Source of the DNA: Burkholderia sp. SRS-46
Lineage (GTDB): Bacteria > Pseudomonadota > Gammaproteobacteria > Burkholderiales > Burkholderiaceae
Direction of reading: 5' to 3'
NCBI RefSeq assembly: GCF_004343775.1
Contig: NZ_PTXL01000008.1
Span: 248,001-312,000, forward strand
DNA length: 64,000 bases
A model generated the notes under the pieces. It saw only the letters and a program-made list of their open reading frames with translations, was not told the origin of the DNA and made no database searches. Numbering within the stretch: position 1 is the stretch's first letter; every line of letters begins with the position of its first letter. A program made the translations under genes and the position numbers. Below are positions 18,462-27,734 of this stretch, one piece after another.

Positions 18462-18663
18462 GGATTCCTCTTCTGGTTGTTTCGTGGGTGATTCGACTAT
18501 AGCGGGATGCATCGCGCGCGCATATTTCCAGTTTGTAAGAACTGATGCGCGGGATCGCAACCCGGATGCGGCGCTAACGTCTTGTAACATTCGCCCCGCC
18601 GCGGCCGGCCGGAATGATAGCGCAGCGGCCCGGCCGCGCCGCGCGGCCGGCGCCACCACGAAA

Positions 18664-18691
18664 AAAAGGCGGCACCTGCGTGCCGCCTTCG
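18664..18691 (-). terminator. Terminator of the cyoABCD operon
   Basis: AAGGCGGCAC, loop CTGC, GTGCCGCCTT, with a seven-base A-run on the plus strand (T-run on the minus transcript), 25 bp after the cyoD stop. Confidence 0.88.
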
Positions 18692-18715
18692 TCGTGCCGG
18701 GAAACCGCCGCCGCG

Positions 18716-19048
18716 TCAGCGCGACATCATGTTCATGCTGACGTTGTGCATCACCCACATCGTGCCGACGATCAGGATCGCCGCGGTGAGCACCGTGTAG
18801 CTGAACGCCATCACGTTCCAGCGCTGCCCCGACGAGCTGTTCATGTGCAGGAAGTACACGAGGTGCACAACGATCTGCACGAACGCGAGCACCGCGAGCG
18901 CGACGAGCGACGCATGCGGCGACAGCGCGCCGCCCATCACGAGACCGAACGACGCCGCCGTGAGCACGATCGACAGGATGAAGCCGGCGACATAACCGCC
19001 GACGCTGCCGTGCCCTTCTTCGAGTTGAGACGAATGCGAATGGGCCAT
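18716..19048 (-). CDS. cyoD: Cytochrome bo3 ubiquinol oxidase subunit IV
   Basis: A 110-residue subunit with three membrane helices (GYVAGFILSIVLTAASFGLV, LVALAVLAFVQIVVHLVYFL, VLTAAILIVGTMWVMH). Subunit IV has no redox centre and assists assembly and stability of the oxidase. It is last of the operon, directly abutting cyoC. Confidence 0.93.
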   Translation of the reverse strand: MAHSHSSQLEEGHGSVGGYVAGFILSIVLTAASFGLVMGGALSPHASLVALAVLAFVQIVVHLVYFLHMNSSSGQRWNVMAFSYTVLTAAILIVGTMWVMHNVSMNMMSR

Positions 19049-19663
19049 TTAGATCACGCTCGCGAGATAGACAAAGGAAAACACGCAGATCCAGACGATG
19101 TCGAGGAAGTGCCAGAACAGGCTCAGGCACGTCAGGCGCCGGATGTCGCGATCGCTCAGCTCGGGCCGGGCGATGATCTGCGCGGCCAGCACGATCATCC
19201 AGATCAGGCCGGCCGTCACGTGCAGCCCGTGCGTGCCGACCAGCGTGAAGAACGCCGACAGGAACGCGCTGCGCTGCGGGCCCGCGCCTTCCGCGATCAG
19301 GTGCGAGAACTCGCGCATTTCCATCGCGAGGAACGCCGCGCCGAGCACGAAGGTCACCGCGAGCCAGCCGAGCGCCGCACCGCGCTTGCCGCGGTGCGCG
19401 CCGAGCATCGCGAAGCCGTACGTGATGCTCGACAGCAGCAGCGCCGCCGTCTCGAGCGCGACGCCCGGAATGTCGAACAGGTCCTTGCCGGTCGGGCCGC
19501 CCGCATACTGCTGGCCGAGCACCGCGAAGGTCGCGAACAGCGCCGCGAAGATCACGCAGTCGGTCATCAGGTACAGCCAGAAACCGAACACCGAATGCGA
19601 CGGCGGATGATCGTCAGCGTGCTCGTGCACGTGCAGGTTCGCGTCCAGGGTTTTCTGCAACAT
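19049..19663 (-). CDS. cyoC: Cytochrome bo3 ubiquinol oxidase subunit III
   Basis: A 204-residue, five-helix subunit III. It shows FGFWLYLMTDCVIFAALFATF, the FTLVGTHGLHVTAGLIW segment (family HGLHV motif) and LFWHFLDIVWICVFS. The start at 19663 has GGAGG upstream and overlaps the cyoB stop by one base (TGATG), so the two are translationally coupled. It has no cofactor. Confidence 0.94.
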   Translation of the reverse strand: MLQKTLDANLHVHEHADDHPPSHSVFGFWLYLMTDCVIFAALFATFAVLGQQYAGGPTGKDLFDIPGVALETAALLLSSITYGFAMLGAHRGKRGAALGWLAVTFVLGAAFLAMEMREFSHLIAEGAGPQRSAFLSAFFTLVGTHGLHVTAGLIWMIVLAAQIIARPELSDRDIRRLTCLSLFWHFLDIVWICVFSFVYLASVI

Positions 19664-21669
19664 CAGTTGGCCTCCAGTTCCACGTCGTCGACGCGCGTGG
19701 CCACGCGTGCCTTGTATCGCGACTCTTCGATCCGCCGCACCGTCGAGGCGGGAATGTAATAACCGTCGTTGTCGCGCGAGCTGTAGATCGCCAGCGTCGC
19801 GACGATGCCGACCAGGCCGGCGATCGCAAGCCACCAGATGTGCCACACCAGCGCGAAGCCGAGCGCGAGGCTGAAGACCCCGATCACGAGGCCCGCGCAC
19901 GTGTTCGACGGCATGTGGATATCGCCGTACGTCGCCGGGTTCGGCCGGCCGTCGCCGCGCGCCTTCATGTCCGCGAACGCATCGAGCGCGCGCACCTGCG
20001 GGATCGCCGCGAAGTTGTAGTCCGCCGGCGGCGACGTCGTCGCCCATTCGAGCGTGCGGCCGCCCCACGGGTCGCCCGTGGTGTCGCGATATTCCGGCAG
20101 ATGGCGGTTGCGGATGCTGACGACGAGCTGCAGCAGCTGGCACGCGATGCCGATCGCGATCAGCACGGCACCGAACGCGGCGACCAGCAGCCACGGATGC
20201 CAGGCCGGGTTGTCGTAGTGGTTCAGGCGGCGCGTCATGCCCATGAAACCGAGCACGTAGAGCGGCACGAACGCGACGTAGAAGCCGACCTGCCAGAACC
20301 AGAACGCGGCCTTGCCGAGCTTCTCGTTCAGCTTGAAGCCGAACGCCTTCGGGAACCAGTAGTTGAAGCCCGCGAGATAGCCGAACAGCACGCCGCCGAT
20401 GATCACGTTGTGGAAGTGCGCGATCAGGAACAGGCTGTTGTGCAGCACGAAGTCCGCGCCCGGGATCGCCATCATCACGCCGGTCATCCCGCCGAGCGTG
20501 AACGTGACCATGAAGCCGATCGTCCACAGCACCGGCGTCGTGAATTCGATCCGGCCGCGGTACATCGTGAACAGCCAGTTGAACACCTTCACGCCGGTCG
20601 GGATCGCGATGATCATCGTCATGATCCCGAAGAACGCGTTCACGTTGGCGCCCGAGCCCATCGTGAAGAAGTGATGCAGCCACACGAGGAACGACAGCAC
20701 CATGATCGCGCAGGTCGCGTACACCATCGTCTTGTAGCCGAACAGCGGCTTCTTCGCGAACGTCGCGATGACTTCCGAGAAGATCCCGAACGCCGGCAGG
20801 ATCAGGATGTACACTTCCGGATGGCCCCACGCCCAGATCAGGTTCAGGTACAGCATCGCGTTGCCGCCGGCTTCGTTCGTGAAGAAGTGCATGCCGAGGT
20901 AGCGGTCGAGGCCGAGCAGCGCGAGCGTCGCGGTCAGGATCGGGAACGACGCCATGATCAGCACGTTCGTGCAGAGCGCCGTCCACGTGAACACCGGCAT
21001 CTTCATCAGCGTCATGCCGGGCGCGCGCATCTTGATGATCGTCACGAAGAAGTTCACGCCGGTCAGCAGCGTGCCGACGCCGGAGATCTGCAGCGCCCAC
21101 AGGTAGTAGTCGACCCCCACCCCGGGGCTGTACTGCAGCTCCGACAGCGGCGGATACGCGAGCCAGCCCGTCTGCGCGAATTCACCGATCACGAGCGACA
21201 CATTGATCAGGATCGCGCTGACCGCCGTCATCCAGAAGCTCAGCGAGTTGATGAACGGAAACGCGACGTCGCGCGCGCCGATCTGCAGCGGCACCACCAG
21301 GTTCATCAGGCCGACCATGAACACCATCGCCATGAAGAAGATCATGATCACGCCGTGCGCGGTGAAGATCTGGTCGTAGTGATGCGGCGGCAGGTAGCCC
21401 GGCGCGTTGTACGCGAGCGCGAGCTGCATGCGCATCATGATCGCGTCGGCGAAGCCGCGCAGCAGCATGATGAGCGCGACGATGATGTACATCACGCCGA
21501 GCTTCTTGTGGTCGACCGTCGTGAGCCATTCGGTCCACAGCCATTTCCATCGGCCGGTGAGCGTCAGTGCGGCGACGATGCCCAGCACGACGAGCCCCAT
21601 GAGGGCGCCCGCCCCCATGATGATGGGCTGGTCGAACGGGATCGCCGAAAGTGTCAGTTTGCCGAACAT
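19663..21669 (-). CDS. cyoB: Cytochrome bo3 ubiquinol oxidase subunit I
   Basis: A 668-residue heme-copper oxidase core subunit. It holds the low-spin heme and the heme o3-CuB site where oxygen is reduced while protons are pumped. Visible landmarks: [14 protein letters not shown] (heme ligand His), [17 protein letters not shown] (CuB His and the His-Tyr cross-link), [11 protein letters not shown] (CuB His pair) and [16 protein letters not shown] (heme ligands). The D-channel Asp lies in the [17 protein letters not shown] area. AAGGGAT precedes the ATG. Confidence 0.97.
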   Translation of the reverse strand: MFGKLTLSAIPFDQPIIMGAGALMGLVVLGIVAALTLTGRWKWLWTEWLTTVDHKKLGVMYIIVALIMLLRGFADAIMMRMQLALAYNAPGYLPPHHYDQIFTAHGVIMIFFMAMVFMVGLMNLVVPLQIGARDVAFPFINSLSFWMTAVSAILINVSLVIGEFAQTGWLAYPPLSELQYSPGVGVDYYLWALQISGVGTLLTGVNFFVTIIKMRAPGMTLMKMPVFTWTALCTNVLIMASFPILTATLALLGLDRYLGMHFFTNEAGGNAMLYLNLIWAWGHPEVYILILPAFGIFSEVIATFAKKPLFGYKTMVYATCAIMVLSFLVWLHHFFTMGSGANVNAFFGIMTMIIAIPTGVKVFNWLFTMYRGRIEFTTPVLWTIGFMVTFTLGGMTGVMMAIPGADFVLHNSLFLIAHFHNVIIGGVLFGYLAGFNYWFPKAFGFKLNEKLGKAAFWFWQVGFYVAFVPLYVLGFMGMTRRLNHYDNPAWHPWLLVAAFGAVLIAIGIACQLLQLVVSIRNRHLPEYRDTTGDPWGGRTLEWATTSPPADYNFAAIPQVRALDAFADMKARGDGRPNPATYGDIHMPSNTCAGLVIGVFSLALGFALVWHIWWLAIAGLVGIVATLAIYSSRDNDGYYIPASTVRRIEESRYKARVATRVDDVELEAN

Positions 21670-21672
21670 GCG

Positions 21673-22560
21673 TTATCCCTTCGTTCCGCAGGCGGCGTCC
21701 TTCAGGTCGAGGACGTGGCCATCGTTGTATTTCGCGATGATGTTGTGAAAGAGCTTCGGATCGACCGTCGAGAAGTAGCGCACCGGCGCCTTCTCGCTCG
21801 GCTGCGCGACCGTGCTGTACGCGGTCATGTCGAGCCGGTCGGACGATGCCTTGACCTTGCGCACCCACGCGTCGAACTGCTCGCGCGGCTCGGCGAGCGT
21901 GCGGAACTTCATGTCGGAGAAGCCGCGCCCGCTGTAGTTGGCGGACGTGCCCGCGTAGTTGCCGGGTTCATCCGCGATCAGGTGCAGGCGCGTCTGCATG
22001 CCGGCCATCGCATAGACCTGGCCGCCGAGCTGCGGGATGAAGAACGAGTTCATCACCGAATCCGACGTGATGCGGAAGTTCACCGGCGTGCCGACCGGAA
22101 TCGCGAGCTGGTTCACCGACGCGATGCCGAGCTCCGGGTAGATGAACAGCCACTTCCAGTCGAGCGCGACGACCTCGACGTCGATCGGCTTGACCGACGA
22201 CTCGATCGGCTTGTACGGGTCGAGCTCGTGCGTGGTCTTCCACGTGAGGATGCCGAGGAACAGGATAATCAGCGTCGGCACCGTCCAGATCACGACCTCG
22301 ATCGCGGTCGAGTGCGACCACTCCGGCGCATAGGTTGCGTTGCGGTTCGACGCGCGGTAGCGCCACGCGAAGAACAGCGTCAGCAGGATCACCGGCACGA
22401 CGACGAGCAGCATCGCCCACGTCGACGTCGCGATCAGCGCTTTCTCCGCAACGCCGATGCTGCCCTTCGGATTCAGCACGTCGAGCTTGCAGCCGGACAA
22501 GCTCAGTGCAGCGGCGAGCGGCAGCAGTCTCGACGCCCCTTTCAAAGCCTTTTCATTCAT
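21673..22560 (-). CDS. cyoA: Cytochrome bo3 ubiquinol oxidase subunit II (lipoprotein)
   Basis: A 295-residue subunit II. The lipoprotein signal ends in the lipobox LSLSGCK (Cys about residue 24). Two membrane helices follow, then a periplasmic cupredoxin-like domain (LDWKWLFIYPELGIASVNQLAIPVG region). As in quinol oxidases, the CuA ligands are absent: the region is NSFFIPQLGGQVYAMAGMQTRL, not the Cys-x3-Cys form. The ATG at 22560 is preferred to a GTG one codon earlier. First gene of cyoABCD; upstream lie three ATTTGTCG elements. Confidence 0.95.
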   Translation of the reverse strand: MNEKALKGASRLLPLAAALSLSGCKLDVLNPKGSIGVAEKALIATSTWAMLLVVVPVILLTLFFAWRYRASNRNATYAPEWSHSTAIEVVIWTVPTLIILFLGILTWKTTHELDPYKPIESSVKPIDVEVVALDWKWLFIYPELGIASVNQLAIPVGTPVNFRITSDSVMNSFFIPQLGGQVYAMAGMQTRLHLIADEPGNYAGTSANYSGRGFSDMKFRTLAEPREQFDAWVRKVKASSDRLDMTAYSTVAQPSEKAPVRYFSTVDPKLFHNIIAKYNDGHVLDLKDAACGTKG

Positions 22561-22642
22561 CACACAGCCTGATTGTCATTGAATCCATCCACGCCCGATG
22601 CGCATTCGATCCACGAAAGTGGTCGCATCTTACGGCGATAGG

Positions 22643-22692
22643 ATTTGTCGAAAATCAACAGATGCGACAAATCATCGTTGCAAAATTTGTCG
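22643..22692 (-). promoter_or_regulatory. Three ATTTGTCG elements upstream of cyoA (candidate operator)
   Basis: ATTTGTCG occurs at 22643-22650 and 22685-22692, and its exact complement CGACAAAT at 22665-22672. Starts are 22 and 20 bp apart, about two helical turns. The first two form an inverted repeat with a 14-bp gap. They sit 83-132 bp before the cyoA start. A weaker ATTGTCG follows at 22701. The regulator is unknown. Confidence 0.55.
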
Positions 22693-22804
22693 TGTGTCAG
22701 ATTGTCGCGGGTCGTGCGGCGCGCGCGACGATAAAGATGCGCGCGCAACCATGCGCGCCTGCGGTCTCCCGCATGCGGCGCATGAAACACCGGGAAGGCG
22801 ACGT

Positions 22805-24337
22805 TCAGCTGTTGGGCCTGGACGCCACGTACGACGGTTGCGCGGGCGCGGGGCCGTCGCCTGCCGGCATCTTCGAATGGTCCGCTTCGTCGATCAGGCG
22901 CGCGACGGTCGGATCGATCGCATCGGTGAACGGCTTCGGATACAGGCCGACCGTCAGCACGATCAGCGCGAGCGACGCGAACAACGCGATCTCGCGGCGG
23001 TTCAGGTCGACGAGCTGCGCGATGCGCGGGCTCTTGATCTTGCCGAACACGACGCGCTTGAGCATCCACAGCGTGTACGACGCGCTGAGGACCAGCGTGA
23101 GCGCCGCGAGCGCGCCGATCCAGAAGTTGAAGCGGATCGCGCCCATGATGATCATGAATTCGCCGACGAAACCCGACGTGCCGGGCAGCCCGACGTTCGC
23201 CATCGAGAACAGCAGCGCGAACGTCGCGAAACGCGGCATCACGCTCGCGACGCCGCCATAGGCCGCGATCTCGCGCTGCTTCGTGCGGTCGACCAGCACG
23301 CTCACGCACAGCAGCATCGCGCCCGCGACGAAGCCGTACGACACGAGCTGCACGATCGCGCCTTCGACGCCGATCTGGTTGAACAGGAACAGGCCGAGCG
23401 TGACGAGCCCCATGTGCGCGACCGTCGAATACGCGAGCAGCTTGCCGAGATCGGTTTGCGCGAGCGCGAGCAGGCTCGCGTAGATGATCGCGAACAGCGA
23501 CAGCGCGAGCACGGCCGGCGCGAAGAAGTGGCTCGCGTCCGGCGTGATCGGCAGCGCGAAGCGCAGGAAGCCGTAGCCGCCGAGCTTCAGCATGCCGAGC
23601 ATCAGCGCGGCGCCGGTCGGGCCGTCCGTGTACACGTCGCGCAGCCAGGTGTGCACCGGCCACATCGGCACCTTGACCGCGAACGCCGCGAAGAAGCCGA
23701 GGAACACCAGCAGCTGCGGCGCGAAGCCGAGCCGCAGCGTGCGCCACGCGTTCATGTCGAACGTGTGCGACTGCGCGTACAGGTACAGCATCGCCATCAG
23801 CAGCAGCAGCGAACCCGCGAACGAGATGAAGAAGAACTTCACCGCCGCATGCACGCGGTTTTCGCGGCCCCACGTGCCGATCAGCAGGTAGAGCGGGATC
23901 AGCGTCGCCTCGAAGAAGATGAAGAACAGCAGGCCGTCCTGCGCGGCGAACACGCCGACCATCAGCCCGGACAGGATCAGGAACGACGCGAGGTACTGCG
24001 CGACGCGCACGGTGACGGATTCCCACGACGCGACGACGATCACGAGCGTGGTGAACGCGGTCAGCACGACGAGCCACAGCGACGCGCCATCGATCCCGAG
24101 GCGCCAGCCCGCATCGAACGCCGCGAGCCAGTTGCGCTGCTCGACGAACTGCATCGCGGCCGAATGCGAGTCGAAGCCCGTGACGAGCGGCACGACGGCC
24201 GCGAGCCCCGCCACCGCGCCGGCAAGCGCGATCAGCCGCGTGCGGCGCGGATGGCGGTCGGAACCGGCGCGCAGCAGGCACGCGCCGAACAGAATCGGAA
24301 CCCAGATCGCCAGGCTCAGAATGGGGAGATCATGCAT
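22805..24337 (-). CDS. Orphan NuoM-like (complex I ND4 / Mrp-type) proton-translocating subunit
   Basis: A 510-residue polytopic protein of the proton-conducting NuoM/ND4 family, with about 14 membrane helices. Four residues that matter in E. coli NuoM are kept: Glu143 (FFEATLIPLYLL), Lys222 (FAVKVPMWP), Lys251 (MLKLGGYGF) and Glu393 (GFVGEF). The usual LPDAHVEAPT loop is changed to LRDVYTDGPT. No other nuo, mrp or hyc gene lies nearby, so it is outside a complex I operon. It is on the same strand as and 244 bp upstream of cyoA. It could be an antiporter-like module or a paralogue used with another complex; the function is not established. Confidence 0.82.
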   Translation of the reverse strand: MHDLPILSLAIWVPILFGACLLRAGSDRHPRRTRLIALAGAVAGLAAVVPLVTGFDSHSAAMQFVEQRNWLAAFDAGWRLGIDGASLWLVVLTAFTTLVIVVASWESVTVRVAQYLASFLILSGLMVGVFAAQDGLLFFIFFEATLIPLYLLIGTWGRENRVHAAVKFFFISFAGSLLLLMAMLYLYAQSHTFDMNAWRTLRLGFAPQLLVFLGFFAAFAVKVPMWPVHTWLRDVYTDGPTGAALMLGMLKLGGYGFLRFALPITPDASHFFAPAVLALSLFAIIYASLLALAQTDLGKLLAYSTVAHMGLVTLGLFLFNQIGVEGAIVQLVSYGFVAGAMLLCVSVLVDRTKQREIAAYGGVASVMPRFATFALLFSMANVGLPGTSGFVGEFMIIMGAIRFNFWIGALAALTLVLSASYTLWMLKRVVFGKIKSPRIAQLVDLNRREIALFASLALIVLTVGLYPKPFTDAIDPTVARLIDEADHSKMPAGDGPAPAQPSYVASRPNS

Positions 24338-25117
24338 GTCAGTTAAGCCCACAGAGTGCCGCGCGCTGGATCGGGAGCAGGCGCGGCGAAAGGAACGAAA
24401 TCGAAACGAAAGGTAGATTTCGTGGATCGCCGGTGTCGGGCAAATGTAAGGCGGTATCTCGCGAAAGCTTGATGCCGCTCAAACGCTACCGGGTTAACCA
24501 GCATAATTCGGCTGATTATTTTTTGCAGCGCAGCAATGCTCTCTTGGCCCGCCGATTCGACAACCGCCTGATTTTCCTGCGTTATTTTTTTGCACCGATG
24601 TAGGGTCCGGTGCGGGTTCGAACCTGCTGCGAGACAATTTGAAAACCACGCTCCGCCGGCACGCCCGGGCGGCGGCGTATGCGGTCGCGTGAGTAACCGC
24701 GGAATACCCTCCGGTTTTCTTACGATTTTTATTGCGTTTTACTTACATATTTCCAGCCGAGATCAATGGACTGGCACGGCGATACATCACGCCTTGCCCG
24801 CACCGCCCCGGCGGCATCGCGAAACGATCGGGTGACAAGCGGTGAAATTGCCGCGACACGTCGGCATCTCGACACGCCGCCTCCCCCTGCATTCACCGCA
24901 TTGCACCTGATGCGCATCCAAAGTAGGCTATTAGCGCGACGTCGTCGGGGGGGGGGGTCTGACGGGGACACCGAGCAATGCGCGCCGGCCAACGGCAAGC
25001 ACGCAGCGCGCAAGACCGCCGCACTCACGCTGCACATCGCCGTATTGAATCCAAAAGAAGCAATCTGGACCCGACCTGACAGCGGTCGCGTCTCGAACGA
25101 TGCCAAAGGGGTTCCTG
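24338..25117. other. Intergenic region with a G11 homopolymer
   Basis: About 780 bp without a gene I can support, between the divergent NuoM-like gene and the first glycosyltransferase. It includes AT-rich stretches (around 24500-24590) unlike the flanking genes, a hairpin GCACCG/CGGTGC at 24592-24613 and the poly-G tract at 24947-24957. Short open frames on both strands show no recognisable protein. Confidence 0.6.
24947..24957. repeat. Homopolymeric G11 tract
   Basis: Eleven consecutive G residues, 160 bp upstream of the glycosyltransferase start. Tracts of this length are prone to slipped-strand length change. Confidence 0.85.
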
Positions 25118-26095
25118 ATGGACGCCACCATTGCTGCGGAAAAACCCGTACTGAGCGTCATCATGCCGGTTCACCAAGGTGAACGTTTCATCGGTCATGC
25201 GCTCGCGTCCATTGCGGATCAACTCTCACCGACGGAGCGTCACAGCATCGAAGTGCTGGTCATCGAGATTGCGAGCGACACGCCTTCGCTCGACATCGCG
25301 CGCACATTTTCCGATCGCATGCGGCTGCGCATCATCACGCAGCCCGACCTGCGCATGTGGCACGCGAAGACGAATTTTGGCGTGATGCAGGCATCAGCCG
25401 ACCATGTGTGCTGGCTTCACCAGGACGATCTCTGGCTTCCCGGGCGATTCGACGCGATCAAGACATGGATCGCGGACGCCCCCGCGGCTGCGCTGCACAT
25501 CGCCCCCAGTCTCTTTATCGACGCCGAAGGCGCGTCGCTCGGCCCCTGGCATTGCCCGCTCGACGCGAGCGGGCTGGTACCGCACGACGTGCTCGTTCGC
25601 CGTCTGCTCGTGCAGAACTTCGTCGCGGCGCCCGCGCCGGTTTTTCGCAAGGATATCTGGCTGCAGTGCGGCGGGCTCGACGAGGACCTCTGGTACACGG
25701 CCGACTGGGACATCTGGCTCAAGCTGGCCATGCAAGGCGACACTTACTTCCACGCGGATGTCTTGACGGCATTCCGGGTACACGGCTCGTCGCTGACCGT
25801 GTCCGGCAGCCGCAATGTCGACGATTTCGCCCGACAGATGAAGATTGTTTTGGCACGGCACATTGCCGTGCTCGACGAATCGACGCGCAAGAAAGTCGAG
25901 CCACTTGCGGAAACCTCGATATTGATCAACACGGCGCTGGCGCGAGCCGGTGCAGGCGACATGAGCCGCCTGTCCGGCTCATTGCATGCGCTGATTTCGT
26001 TGGGGCCGTCCGGCCTGACCACGCTTCTGCGAGACAGTCGCCTCGTCGAGCGCGTCAGTGCGCGTGTGCGCGCCAAGTTCAGGGGGAGCATGTGA
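25118..26095 (+). CDS. Family 2 glycosyltransferase
   Basis: A 325-residue soluble GT-A enzyme. The first strand is VLSVIMPVHQGE (11-22), the metal/nucleotide motif is HQDDLWLPGR with QDD at 102-104, and the acceptor/catalytic region is CGGLDEDLWYTADWDIWLKL (184-202). The usual NDGSTD is replaced by IASDTPS, which is atypical. No membrane helix is seen. The ATG at 25118 is chosen because AAAGGGG stands before it; an ATG at 25100 lacks a ribosome-binding site. Its stop overlaps the methyltransferase start. It likely adds a sugar to a surface glycan; donor and acceptor are unknown. Confidence 0.88.
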   Translation: MDATIAAEKPVLSVIMPVHQGERFIGHALASIADQLSPTERHSIEVLVIEIASDTPSLDIARTFSDRMRLRIITQPDLRMWHAKTNFGVMQASADHVCWLHQDDLWLPGRFDAIKTWIADAPAAALHIAPSLFIDAEGASLGPWHCPLDASGLVPHDVLVRRLLVQNFVAAPAPVFRKDIWLQCGGLDEDLWYTADWDIWLKLAMQGDTYFHADVLTAFRVHGSSLTVSGSRNVDDFARQMKIVLARHIAVLDESTRKKVEPLAETSILINTALARAGAGDMSRLSGSLHALISLGPSGLTTLLRDSRLVERVSARVRAKFRGSM

Positions 26096-26724
26096 TGACA
26101 ATGGGACCACGCATCCGGTCACTGTTCGGCCCATACGAGCGTCGCGTCAGCGAGGCGTATCGATCGGTGTACGTCGACCTGGATGCATTGACCGAATGTA
26201 TCCGGCGCTGGCGGCGCGATGCAGCGCGTATCCTCGAAGTTGGATGCGGAGAAGGCGCCATGACTGAGCGCCTGGCGAGAATCTATCCGCAAGCGGAAAT
26301 CGTCGCCATCGACATTACGCCACGTATCGGCCGCCTTTATCGCGGGCCGGCCGACAATGTCTCCTTCTTCCAGACGACCATTCAGGAAATGGCGGCGCAA
26401 CGACGCGCCCAATTCGATCTCGTGATCCTGGCCGACGTCATCCATCACGTACCGCCGGATCTGCGCAACACACTGTTTGCAGCAGCCAAGATAGCGCTCG
26501 CGGGAAACGGTGCGTTCATATTCAAGGATTGGGAACGTGCGACCAGCCTGATCCATGCGCTCTGTTACGCGTCGGACCGATGGGTGACCGGCGACCGGGT
26601 CCGGTACATGAATGCGCCGGAAATGCGTCAGACACTGACCGGCATCTTTGGCCAAAGCGCGATCGCGGAGGAAGCACGCATCAAGCCGTGGCGAAACAAC
26701 ATCGCCTTTCTTGTTCATGCATGA
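26095..26724 (+). CDS. Class I SAM-dependent methyltransferase
   Basis: A 209-residue Rossmann methyltransferase. Motif I is LEVGCGEG (47-54), the acidic end of strand 2 is IDITP (Asp73), and motif IV-like VILADVIHHVP lies at 110-120. The start at 26095 overlaps the glycosyltransferase stop by one base (TGATG), with GGGGGAG upstream, so the pair is co-translated. Given the neighbours it may methylate a sugar or a glycolipid terminus, but the substrate cannot be read from sequence. Confidence 0.86.
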   Translation: MTMGPRIRSLFGPYERRVSEAYRSVYVDLDALTECIRRWRRDAARILEVGCGEGAMTERLARIYPQAEIVAIDITPRIGRLYRGPADNVSFFQTTIQEMAAQRRAQFDLVILADVIHHVPPDLRNTLFAAAKIALAGNGAFIFKDWERATSLIHALCYASDRWVTGDRVRYMNAPEMRQTLTGIFGQSAIAEEARIKPWRNNIAFLVHA

Positions 26725-27734
26725 CAACCCGCCCGCCACGCGGGACGCACTCGTGGCTTCCGCTGACCAGGAAACACGAAGCCGCCGGTACAAAAGGAGT
26801 GACATCCATAGGGTCTCGCCAGTCGTTTCATTCCTGAATCAAATCGCATCAGCCAGTCTGTTGAAACATGAATGACCACGCCCGATCATGATCGCCAGAA
26901 ACGTTACCCCCGTGTGCCATTCCAGGTACGCGCTCCATCCCGGGATTCCGTCAGCGCCGCGCCATGGCGATCCGAGAACGTGCAACTGCGCTACGCCATC
27001 CCCTGCGGCCGTGACTGCACGATCGTGCATGCGTTGGCTGGCACGTTTCAAAACTGAATCATTTCGCGTGGCGCAGTTCCTGGTCGAGGGAATTTGCGAA
27101 GCATCACGCCGACAGCGCTTCGAGGCAGCGTGCGTGGCACATTTTCTGCATATTCCACCGTATCGCGCCGACACGAACAAAGCAGCACGGTCAAATGTCG
27201 ACTCGATCAAACACCAATAAGCAAACTGGTCAACCAGACAGAACAACTCATACTCGGGGTAAACATGATCTCCAATACGGAAGCATGTCTACAGACGCTG
27301 CCCGATCGGAGCGTCCACCTATCCGCGCATTCGTTGTCGGGGCGATTCGACTTGCATGGTCGCGCTGCTCCTGACGCTCGATCCTGGCGTCACGGGCGCT
27401 GGACACACGGCGCAGCGCCACGCGCTTCCATCGATTGCGAGAACGCTCGCCCTCGAGGCGCGTTTCCGCCACGAACTGGCAGGACGCTACTCGGCGACAG
27501 TCTCAATTCGCGTCGCAAATAGCATCCGTCGGCCTCCGGTATTCGCCTCCGGAGGTAAAGCATGTTGCGATCGCGACCATGCGCACAATCGCACCGTGAC
27601 CGACGAACGACATTCGCCGCGTTTCGCCCGAATCGAAAGAGAAGCGCTTCTCGCCGCTCGCGGACATTTTCATTCAGGATGGGAAATGCTTCGTGATGCA
27701 GATGGGTTGCGCGGTACTTGGGGACCATCGGATC
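26725..27734. other. About 1 kb without a recognisable gene inside the glycan cluster
   Basis: Open frames up to about 140 codons occur on both strands, but none has a family-like sequence, a good Shine-Dalgarno and consistent codon use together. Base composition is less GC-rich than the flanks. It may be a decayed gene, a regulatory region, or sequence left by recombination. No terminal inverted repeats of an insertion sequence were seen. Confidence 0.5.

Noticed and set aside
15702-18491. A 929-codon open frame antisense to yejB/yejA
   Set aside because: It mirrors real genes on the other strand, is Arg/His/Glu-rich and lacks any domain; a by-product of high third-position GC.
19840-22572. 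A 910-codon open frame antisense to cyoA/cyoB
   Set aside because: The composition (runs of H, R, D, E) is the reverse shadow of membrane-protein codons; the cyo genes explain the DNA.
24598-24620. tRNA T-arm-like sequence GGTTCGAACC
   Set aside because: The flanking stem does not give the 5-bp stem and 7-nt loop of a T-arm, and no acceptor, D or anticodon arms surround it.
26839-27246. A 135-codon minus-strand frame in the gene-poor part of the glycan cluster
   Set aside because: No ribosome-binding site, no recognisable fold and atypical codon use; not distinguishable from chance.
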